This document shows positions 35,797 to 42,861 of a stretch of 64,000 nt of DNA, piece by piece; position 1 is the first letter of the stretch, and each line of letters starts with the position of its first letter. The position numbers and the translations under genes were made by a program. Source of the stretch: Pedobacter nyackensis. GTDB taxonomy: Bacteria; Bacteroidota; Bacteroidia; Sphingobacteriales; Sphingobacteriaceae. The notes beneath the pieces were generated by a model that worked only from the letters and a program-made list of their open reading frames with translations, did not search any database and was not told the origin of the DNA. Location of the stretch: contig NZ_FWYB01000009.1 of the NCBI RefSeq assembly GCF_900176505.1, positions 1 through 64,000 on the forward strand, in the 5' to 3' direction.

Positions 35797-36225
35797 TTAA
35801 TACATCTTTTCAAATACAAACTTTGGGTTCTGATAATTGATTGGCGTGTTTTTTTTGAAATAGCGCATGTTCATATAGATTTCCATATCGCCTTGCCCCA
35901 TAATGAGCCTATCATCTTTTTTTAACAGGGCTATTGGAATGGTATGCCAAGTTTCTATTCCATAATGTCGAAACCGATAAGTTCCTTTTAAGGTGTCTCC
36001 ATTTACAATTCCGGTTACATTACCCGAATCCTTGTAAGCATTGTGGTAATTTATTTCTAATTGCCCATAAAACTCTTTATCAGTTAGTTTTATTTTAAAC
36101 GTGGCGGTATCATTTTTATTTATGGCACGATACAATGTTTTAGAGTCATTGTTATCTACTCTAGTATTCTGGCAACTATATATGGTAAAAGCAGTAGCTA
36201 AGAACAGAATTATTATGGCTTTCAT
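35797..36225 (-). CDS. Hypothetical lipoprotein
   Basis: This 142-residue protein has a lipoprotein signal (lipobox IYSC, Cys near 18). The mature part is beta-rich, with GQLEINYHNAYKDSGNVTGIVNGDTLKGTYRF, a pattern seen in small lipocalin-like or copper-resistance NlpE-like barrels of Bacteroidota. I do not recognise a named family. It is a single gene between other leftward and rightward genes. Confidence 0.65.
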   Translation of the reverse strand: MKAIIILFLATAFTIYSCQNTRVDNNDSKTLYRAINKNDTATFKIKLTDKEFYGQLEINYHNAYKDSGNVTGIVNGDTLKGTYRFRHYGIETWHTIPIALLKKDDRLIMGQGDMEIYMNMRYFKKNTPINYQNPKFVFEKMY

Positions 36226-36449
36226 ATTTTGTTACTTTTGTACCGTGGTATCTATTTTCGGTGCTTCAACTTCAATAGATTCTCTTATAACTACCTTCTT
36301 TGCTATTATTTTTTTTTATTTAATCTGGTCAACTCTTTTTTGAAAGATATGAAAAAGTAGAGATTCTCAAGTAATGAATCTGGTTAATTGAAAGGAATAC
36401 AAACATGCTGGGCTGTGATCTGTTTAATCTTAGACTAAAAGAGATAAAC

Positions 36450-36812
36450 ATGGAAAATTCGAACAGTGGAAATATTAATGATCCGAATGAGAAACCGCAT
36501 CCAAAACCAACTGATGATGTAGGTGCACAAATTGAAACGGTAACTCCTGATACAGAAAAGGAAGGTTTGCCAAATGATCAAAAAAGTAATCCGCCTAAGG
36601 ATAGTAAAGAAACAGATCATTCAGATGTTGAACCTTTAACTCCAGATTCTGAAAATGATAAGATTCCTGAGGACCATGAAAATACTCCCGAAGAGACTAA
36701 TGAGGATGGATCTGATGTAGATAACCAGGGGGATATCGATTCGAAGAATCCGAAAACTGATCAGAATAAGCATCACGGGGATGGTCCTGAAATAGAAACT
36801 GTGACGCCTTAA
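36450..36812 (+). CDS. Acidic, low-complexity, probably disordered protein
   Basis: This 120-residue protein is almost entirely D, E, N, P, K, S and T, with no hydrophobic core, Cys or aromatic residues. A short motif recurs: QIETVTPDTE near the start, VEPLTPDSEN in the middle, and EIETVTP at the very C-terminus. ATG 36450 is preferred to an ATG at 36405, which would add 15 unlike residues. No family is recognised. The gene ends 5 bp from the stop of the convergent DUF6644 gene, without a visible terminator. Confidence 0.6.
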   Translation: MENSNSGNINDPNEKPHPKPTDDVGAQIETVTPDTEKEGLPNDQKSNPPKDSKETDHSDVEPLTPDSENDKIPEDHENTPEETNEDGSDVDNQGDIDSKNPKTDQNKHHGDGPEIETVTP

Positions 36813-36817
36813 TACGG

Positions 36818-37306
36818 CTAGTATGCCAGCAAACGGCCGCAGGCAATGATCGATATCCAGACAATTATGGAAATAAGGGCCGATATTCTTGAAGACTTAG
36901 GTAGTTCATCCTGAATTTCAGGATGAACTTTCCGTTTGAATATCAATTTGTGAAAGACTAAAACATTCAACGCTGCAATCACTAATAGCGTCATTTTTAA
37001 CCAGAAGGTTGGATCAAATCCCAATGTTTTTGAATTGGTAATGAAGAGTAATATTCCAGAAGGAATGATGAGCAATAATCCCCTTTGTGACCACGGTAGT
37101 AAATGGCGGGAAAGACCAACTATTGGAAGGTGTTTGGAAAAGCCTAAAAGACGCAAGTCGAACATAAAAGCTGCACCTACAAGGATAGTAATTCCGGTGA
37201 TATGCACAATTTCTAAAGCTGGGTACAACCACAACGATTGACGGATATTAGAAGCCAGGGTAGTGTTTTCTAACCAATCGAGAATATCAGATGTGAACAA
37301 AGACAC
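36818..37306 (-). CDS. DUF6644-like integral membrane protein
   Basis: This 162-residue protein has four predicted membrane helices: about 26-50 (ALEIVHITGITILVGAAFMFDL), 66-90, 102-120 and 140-158. His residues in IVHITG and in SRHLLPWS could bind haem, as in cytochrome b561-like proteins, but this is inference. It begins with GTG only 2 bp after the upstream DUF6152-like gene ends, so translation is probably coupled. The two families commonly occur together. Confidence 0.75.
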   Translation of the reverse strand: MSLFTSDILDWLENTTLASNIRQSLWLYPALEIVHITGITILVGAAFMFDLRLLGFSKHLPIVGLSRHLLPWSQRGLLLIIPSGILLFITNSKTLGFDPTFWLKMTLLVIAALNVLVFHKLIFKRKVHPEIQDELPKSSRISALISIIVWISIIACGRLLAY

Positions 37307-37308
37307 GT

Positions 37309-37662
37309 TTAACGCAATTCGTACTTAACACTATCGATAAATATACGTTCAGCGCGCATTTCCGTTTTTTTCGTTTTGTGGGGATAGGCAACCAACCTTA
37401 GCTGAGTGCCTTTCTTAATCATGTCGGCAGTTACGCCTCGGCTTATCATACGACTAGTAGGGGCCAGGTAAACAGTCCATATTTCCTTTTTGTATTTCAC
37501 TTTTGCCAGCACATGCGGATTTTCATAAATTGATTCTTCTATCGTGGTTCTAAAATCCAACACTTTTTTTTGATTGTAATCGGCCCATCCATGGTGAAAA
37601 ACTGTAAATGAAATGCAAAACAAGCATACAATTGCCAGCGAAATGCTTTTTAAGTGATTCAT
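37309..37662 (-). CDS. DUF6152-like secreted protein
   Basis: This 117-residue protein has a signal peptide and then the pattern HHGWADYNQKK and ENPHVLAKVKYKKEIWTVYLAPTSRM, which matches the DUF6152 group. The family's function is unknown to me. It sits directly ahead of the DUF6644-like membrane protein, forming a conserved pair that may handle a redox cofactor or metal. Confidence 0.75.
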   Translation of the reverse strand: MNHLKSISLAIVCLFCISFTVFHHGWADYNQKKVLDFRTTIEESIYENPHVLAKVKYKKEIWTVYLAPTSRMISRGVTADMIKKGTQLRLVAYPHKTKKTEMRAERIFIDSVKYELR

Positions 37663-37722
37663 AATGATCTGTTTATTTAGTTAACAACCTGTTTGTTGAT
37701 ATTGTTTTCGACTGATTCTCAG

Positions 37723-38274
37723 TTATTCAACTTTATAGTACAATCCAACTGCTCCGGATTTGCCGGTTGTTGCCTTCAAAAGCTTCAGTTTAATTCGTTT
37801 TGAAATGGTTTTAAACAAAGGATTTCCAGCTCCCAATACTACAGGATGAACACCCATTCTTATCTCATCAACCAGATTTAAGTTTAGCAATGAAGATATC
37901 AGTCCTGAACCGCCAAAAAGCCAGATGTCTTTACCGTTCTGTTTTTTTAGATCTAGTATCACCTTGCTGATATCGGAGCTAATTACGGTTGGATTTCCTT
38001 CAAATTCCTTTATGGTATTGGAGAATACATATTTCTGCATTTTATTGATTTTGCCGTAAAACTCTTTTTCGAAATCAACAGCATCATCGGCGGGATAATG
38101 ATTCCCAAAAAGCTGGTAGCTCAGCCGACCATATAAAACCGTGTCAATCTCCTTTGCGAAATTATTTAATTCGCTAGCAGTTTCTTCATCAAATGTAATC
38201 CAGTCAACTTCACGGTTTGGCCCTTCAATGAAACCATCCAGTGAAACTGCCAGAGCCAATATAAGTTTTCTCAT
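37723..38274 (-). CDS. Dihydrofolate-reductase/RibD-C-family protein
   Basis: This 183-residue cytoplasmic protein has the RibD C-terminal/DHFR-like fold: RKLILALAVSLDGFIEGPNREVDW at the N-terminus, TVLYGRLSYQLFG, DIWLFGGSGLISSLLNLNLVDEI (NADPH-binding region) and HPVVLGAGNPLF. These stand-alone proteins are NADPH-dependent reductases of mostly unknown substrate. MRK at 38274 is taken as the start; an ATG 11 codons earlier is possible. Confidence 0.88.
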   Translation of the reverse strand: MRKLILALAVSLDGFIEGPNREVDWITFDEETASELNNFAKEIDTVLYGRLSYQLFGNHYPADDAVDFEKEFYGKINKMQKYVFSNTIKEFEGNPTVISSDISKVILDLKKQNGKDIWLFGGSGLISSLLNLNLVDEIRMGVHPVVLGAGNPLFKTISKRIKLKLLKATTGKSGAVGLYYKVE

Positions 38275-38364
38275 CTCATGTTGTTTTTTGTTCCAGTTAA
38301 ACAACATATTTTGTTTTTTTGTTCGAAATATGATCCTCTTGGGTGGAAGGTAAAAAAGCCAGTC

Positions 38365-39348
38365 CTAGATTTTGTTTAGTTCGGAATTGATGAAACTCAA
38401 TTCTTCAGCGCTTAAATCAAAATTCATCGACTCAGCATTGGAAATTGCCTGTTCCGCATTTCTCGCGCCAGCCAGTACAATGGTGACGCCTTTTTGCAAA
38501 CTTGTCCAGCGCAAGACTAATTGCGCAAGACTCGCACCTTTTTCCGCTGCGATCGGACGAATACTGTCGAGAAATACCTTTACTTTTTCTAGATCAAATT
38601 GACCGAAATATCCATTCCTGTGGTCATCGCTTTTAAGTTTTTCGTTCTCGAAATATTTACCGGAAAGCAAACCTCTTTCTATCGGGCTATAAACGATAAT
38701 TCCAATGTTGTTTCCTATAGCGTAAGGAACAATATCATTTTCAATACCACGATTCAGCATACTATAAGCGACCTGGTTTGAAGCAGGGACAAATGTTTTA
38801 CCGGCTTCTTTTAATTGATCAAGGCTGTAATTGGACACTGCTGCTGCACGAACTTTACCTTGTTTAATCAAGCTCTCCATGGCTTCCATGGTTTCATCAA
38901 TAGGGGTTGTAGCATCGGGCCAATGTTGTTGAATCAAATCGATGTAATCGGTGTTTAAACGTTTCAGACTTTCTTCAACTTCTTTAATGATGTTCGCTTT
39001 TGAAGAGAATTTATAGATCGGGATATTCTTTCCGTTTTCTTCTATATCGAAGAAATGTTCGCCTTTCCCCTGATTACTACCGTCCCAAACCAGACCGAAT
39101 TTGGTTAGTAACTGTACTTTTGTTCTGTCCTTCCCTTTTAAGGCTGCACCAATAAGTTCTTCACTTAACCCAAAACCATAAAAAGGAGCAGTATCTAATG
39201 TAGTAACACCATTATCCAAAGAAGCATGGATCGATTCAATAGAATCTTTTTGTGCATTTCCACCCCACATTGTACCACCAATGGCAAATGCACCGTAAGT
39301 AATGGTCGACAATTCCAGATCTGTATTTCCTAATTTTCTATATTCCAT
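38365..39348 (-). CDS. Aldo/keto reductase
   Basis: This 327-residue NADPH-dependent oxidoreductase has the AKR barrel with catalytic residues in LDTAPFYGFGLSEELIG (Asp, Tyr), the Lys in LLTKFG, and the His in IQQHWPD. The C-terminal cofactor-binding segment is VLAGARNAEQAISNAESM. It is most like the small-sugar/ketone (YajO/IolS-type) branch. It stands alone; the preceding reductase gene on the same strand may share its transcript. Confidence 0.92.
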   Translation of the reverse strand: MEYRKLGNTDLELSTITYGAFAIGGTMWGGNAQKDSIESIHASLDNGVTTLDTAPFYGFGLSEELIGAALKGKDRTKVQLLTKFGLVWDGSNQGKGEHFFDIEENGKNIPIYKFSSKANIIKEVEESLKRLNTDYIDLIQQHWPDATTPIDETMEAMESLIKQGKVRAAAVSNYSLDQLKEAGKTFVPASNQVAYSMLNRGIENDIVPYAIGNNIGIIVYSPIERGLLSGKYFENEKLKSDDHRNGYFGQFDLEKVKVFLDSIRPIAAEKGASLAQLVLRWTSLQKGVTIVLAGARNAEQAISNAESMNFDLSAEELSFINSELNKI

Positions 39349-39576
39349 TTTGTTATTTTTTTGATGGCAAAATTCCTTAAAAAATGAGTATCATCATAAT
39401 AGTATAAATAGTAGGATGGTATTATAAAAATGATAATGGGTTAAGCATCTATTTTAAATAAAATATCAGCATAGGGGCGAGCCTTGGGGGTAATTTGAAA
39501 ATGAACAGATTTGAAGCGCTTATTGGCAAACCTTTTGTTATCTCTGAGCTAGACCATACAAACCGCCAAACTTAAA

Positions 39577-41520
39577 ATGAAAATAGTGCCATCAAATACA
39601 GATCTCCAGCAGGTTTCCGAATTAGAATCATTGATAGAAGCCCTGGATGATATCATTCTGGAGTTAACGGAGAAATCGGTAATTAAACGGGTTTGGGTAA
39701 AAGATACCACCAAATTATTTATGCCTCCTGAGTCCTTCATCGATAAAAGTCTCACAGAGGTATTTGGAGAATTTGGGGATAAGTTTATTGTGTGTATAAA
39801 AAAGCTATTGGATACCGGAGAAAGACAAGAATGTATTTATCCTGATTTCGATCCCAATAAGCATCAATGGTATTGTGCTAAATTTCAAAAAATAGAGTCA
39901 GACCAGGCAGGAGTAAGGATAATTTGTATTATTGAGGATATAACCTATAAAAAGGATATTAGTGATCAACTCCAGCAAAGTACTTTAGAGCTGAAGAGAA
40001 TTAATAATTTACTGGAGATTGGCTTAGATATCTCTAAAATGGGGGGCTGGGAATACAATGCTTTAAACCATGAGCTCTTTCTAACTAAACAAATTTATGA
40101 TATTAATGAGTGCGATCCGGGTATAACCATTGATCGGTATAATGTGCTTGATTCTTTTGACAACATTAATAAATTGAAGTTGTTGAGGATTTTGAAAAGA
40201 ACGTTTGAGCAAAATATACCTTTTGATATTGAGCTTCAGCTGACTTCCCTGAAAAGGAGTAAAAAGTGGGTGCGTTTGGCAGGAGTGCCGGTTATAGAAG
40301 GCCAAAAGACTCATTCGATCCAGGGCATATTAAAAGATATCACTCAGCATAAAAACAATGAGCTTGAACTGATAGAGGCAAAAAATCTGGCTGAACAGAT
40401 AGCCAGAAAAAGAACTGAGACGCTTTCTATCATGAGTCACGAAATTCGAACGCCTTTGAATGCAATTATTGGTATCAGTAACCTTTTAAGCCAGACAGTT
40501 TTCCCGGAAAAGGAAATCATGCAGTATGTTGAACACCTCGGCTTCTCTTCAAATCATCTGTTACATTTGATCAATGATATTTTAGATCTTGAAAAGATAG
40601 AAAGTAGAAAGATGGAATTGGATGAAGTGGAGACAGATCTCGTTTTGTTGGTCAGTAATGTAAACAAACAGTTTTTACCATTAGCTGAATCTAAAAAACT
40701 TGAACTGAATTTTTATCATGATGATCAAATCCCTAAACTAATGATGGTTGATGACCTCCGGTTGAGAAGGGTATTCAATAATTTAATTGGAAATGCAATC
40801 AAATTTACCGAAAAGGGAATGGTAAGCATTACCTTAAAAACAGTAGATCTACAATTAGATCGGGCAAGTATTTTATTTCGGATCGCCGATACGGGGATTG
40901 GAATTCCAAAGCATTTTCAAAACCTTGTGTTTGATAAATTCCATCAGGTGCATCGGGCTTCCCACAGAGCGCAACAGGGAAGTGGCTTAGGTCTTAACAT
41001 TACACAAGGCTTAATCAGGCTATTTAAAAGTGAAATCAAATTAATCAGTAATCCTGGTGAAGGATCGGTGTTTGAATTTCAGATTGATTTCAAATTATGT
41101 AAGCCTTCTATATCTATTAGACGGAGTATTTTACCGGAGGCCAATTTGCCTCATCTGCCGGAATTCAAATTGTTGATAGTAGACGACAACCCTACTAATT
41201 TGCTGGTAGCCTCGGGTCAACTAAAACGTTTTGGAATTATGGCCAAACAAGCTGACGGTGGTGATGCTGCTTTGGAATTCTTAAAAGCTGACAAATTTGA
41301 CGTGATACTTATAGACCTGCATATGCCGGTGATGGATGGTTACCAGTTATCCAGATATGTTCAAATGCATTATCCTCAAACCATAATTGTCATTTTTACT
41401 GCGGATGTTTTAGAAGAAGTAAGAATGCGACTTAAAGAAATGGGCATTAAGCACATCTTATCAAAACCTTTTAATCCCGGGGAGATGCATGAGCTTTTTC
41501 TGGAGGTTATAAAAGCGTGA
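39577..41520 (+). CDS. Cytoplasmic PAS hybrid sensor histidine kinase/response regulator
   Basis: This 647-residue protein has no membrane helix. Two PAS-like regions occupy about 15-125 and 140-258. HisKA contains His288 in SIMSHEIRTPLNAIIGIS, and the HATPase domain shows the N box NLIGNAIKFTEKG, DTGIGIP and GSGLGLNI. A C-terminal receiver (from about 520, LLIVDDNPTN) has phospho-acceptor Asp580 in ILIDLHMPVMDGY and the conserved Lys in LSKPF. There is no HPt domain, so the phosphate target is elsewhere. It senses a cytoplasmic signal. Confidence 0.94.
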   Translation: MKIVPSNTDLQQVSELESLIEALDDIILELTEKSVIKRVWVKDTTKLFMPPESFIDKSLTEVFGEFGDKFIVCIKKLLDTGERQECIYPDFDPNKHQWYCAKFQKIESDQAGVRIICIIEDITYKKDISDQLQQSTLELKRINNLLEIGLDISKMGGWEYNALNHELFLTKQIYDINECDPGITIDRYNVLDSFDNINKLKLLRILKRTFEQNIPFDIELQLTSLKRSKKWVRLAGVPVIEGQKTHSIQGILKDITQHKNNELELIEAKNLAEQIARKRTETLSIMSHEIRTPLNAIIGISNLLSQTVFPEKEIMQYVEHLGFSSNHLLHLINDILDLEKIESRKMELDEVETDLVLLVSNVNKQFLPLAESKKLELNFYHDDQIPKLMMVDDLRLRRVFNNLIGNAIKFTEKGMVSITLKTVDLQLDRASILFRIADTGIGIPKHFQNLVFDKFHQVHRASHRAQQGSGLGLNITQGLIRLFKSEIKLISNPGEGSVFEFQIDFKLCKPSISIRRSILPEANLPHLPEFKLLIVDDNPTNLLVASGQLKRFGIMAKQADGGDAALEFLKADKFDVILIDLHMPVMDGYQLSRYVQMHYPQTIIVIFTADVLEEVRMRLKEMGIKHILSKPFNPGEMHELFLEVIKA

Positions 41521-41538
41521 AAAAGCAAGGTTAAAATA

Positions 41539-41564
41539 CCCCCGTGGATTAATTTCCAAGGGGG
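41539..41564. terminator. Hairpin terminator between convergent genes
   Basis: CCCCCGTGG (41539-41547) pairs with 41556-41564 with one G-A mismatch, closing an 8-base loop. It sits between the converging kinase and DUF892 genes. Confidence 0.65.
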
Positions 41565-41576
41565 CAATAATCAATA

Positions 41577-42113
41577 TTACTCTGCTGCTGCCTGTTCGTT
41601 TACGAAATTTTCGGCCACTTCAGTCAAAGCTACATCAGTTGCTTTTTCATTGTCAAGAGTGCGTTGAAGTAGTTCCATTACATCTGAATGTCCCATAGTA
41701 CCAGCTAATGTTCTTAAAGTTCCATAGGTAGCAATTTCGTAATGCTCTACTTTTTGGGCTGCCAAAATTAAACCTGCATCACGTGTTAATGTTCCTGTCT
41801 CAGTATCTGCAATAATTGCATTTGCTTCTTCCACTAAGCCTTCCATGGCATCACATTTTTTTGCCTGTGCTTTCTCTCCAAGCAATTCGAATACCTGTTC
41901 CAAAGTAGTAATATGGGTTTTGGTTTCTTCAGTATGTTTTTCAAAGGCATCCGCTAGTTCATGGCTGGTAGCGGCCTTTTGCATTTTTGGCAAAGCTTTA
42001 GATAGATGTTTCTCTGCCCAGTAGATATCTTTTAATTCATCAACAAAGAATTCATGAAATTCAGAATTACCCATTTTTCCTGTTTTTCCAGTTACTTTTT
42101 TTGTAGTTTCCAT
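41577..42113 (-). CDS. DUF892 (YciE/YciF-type) ferritin-like protein
   Basis: This 178-residue four-helix-bundle protein has the DUF892 pattern: FHEFFVDELKDIYWAEKHLSKALPKMQKAA, then FEKHTEETKTHITTLEQVFELLG, and AAQKVEHYEIATYGTLRTLA. The conserved Glu/His pairs form a di-iron-type site. Members are stress-induced and often found beside general-stress genes. The start at METTKK (42113) is favoured; MIM two codons upstream is possible. Confidence 0.9.
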   Translation of the reverse strand: METTKKVTGKTGKMGNSEFHEFFVDELKDIYWAEKHLSKALPKMQKAATSHELADAFEKHTEETKTHITTLEQVFELLGEKAQAKKCDAMEGLVEEANAIIADTETGTLTRDAGLILAAQKVEHYEIATYGTLRTLAGTMGHSDVMELLQRTLDNEKATDVALTEVAENFVNEQAAAE

Positions 42114-42233
42114 AATCATGTTTTTATAGGATAAGGTGAGAGAGAAATATAGATGGGAGTAGTAATAACCTTCTAACTCATGGAAAGTTTTCCAAATCAA
42201 ATAAAAAACAGAAATTATGGGAATTAAAGGAGA

Positions 42234-42824
42234 TTAATTATAATCAACATCTAAGTTGTAGTGGTAAAGTAAACCCGCAAGGTTCTGTGCGGAGAATTTT
42301 GCCTGTTTTACTTTATTGACTGATGGATCAAAACTGAAATTTCTTGCAGTCCGGAAATCTGTTTTTTCTAAAACAGATCTGACAAACGTTGCACCTGAAA
42401 GATCACAATTATGGAAAATAGCGGAGGTTAAATCACTTTCTTCAAAATCGGTTTCTTTGAGGGAACAATCTGTAAACTTTGTTTTCCTAAGCTTGGCGCC
42501 ATAAAAAGTCGAATAATCAAGGTGACTCTGCTCAAAATGAAAGGAAAATAAGAACTTGTTGCACTTTGAGAAATCAATGCCCAGTACTTTACAGTCGGTA
42601 AAAGTGACATCTTTAAATCCTGTACCTGTAACTATTGTGAGCGAAAAATTGCACTGTTTAAAATGACAATCCATGAAATCATTATGACTCAAATTGCTTT
42701 TGGAGAAGTCACAATTTATAAATTCACATTTTATAAACTCCCGGTTTTCTAACCGCTTTTCTGCATAATTGATACCTGTAAATGTTTTGTCCTGGTGGAC
42801 AGTGGTCTCATTTGAATCGTTCAT
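42234..42824 (-). CDS. Pentapeptide-repeat protein (Qnr-like)
   Basis: This 196-residue protein is made mostly of pentapeptide repeats with central F or L: EFINCDFSKSNLSHNDF, CHFKQCNFS, CSLKETDFEESDLTSAIFHNC, and CDLSGATFVRSVLEKTDF, ending in a capping segment VKQAKFSAQNLAGLLYHYNLDVDY. The size and the C-terminal AKFSxxNLxGLL motif resemble Qnr-type DNA-mimic proteins that protect DNA gyrase. That function is inferred from the family only; no resistance can be claimed. Confidence 0.85.
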   Translation of the reverse strand: MNDSNETTVHQDKTFTGINYAEKRLENREFIKCEFINCDFSKSNLSHNDFMDCHFKQCNFSLTIVTGTGFKDVTFTDCKVLGIDFSKCNKFLFSFHFEQSHLDYSTFYGAKLRKTKFTDCSLKETDFEESDLTSAIFHNCDLSGATFVRSVLEKTDFRTARNFSFDPSVNKVKQAKFSAQNLAGLLYHYNLDVDYN

Positions 42825-42861
42825 GAAATCTTTTTCTGTTCTCTAAAGATGCCAATTTTAA

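Noticed and set aside
36231..36378. Minus-strand coding-like fragments around an A-run (ending IEVEAPKIDTTVQK) upstream of the hypothetical lipoprotein gene
   Set aside because: Could be a frameshifted gene remnant, but two frames must be joined across a homopolymer and there is no homologue to compare with.
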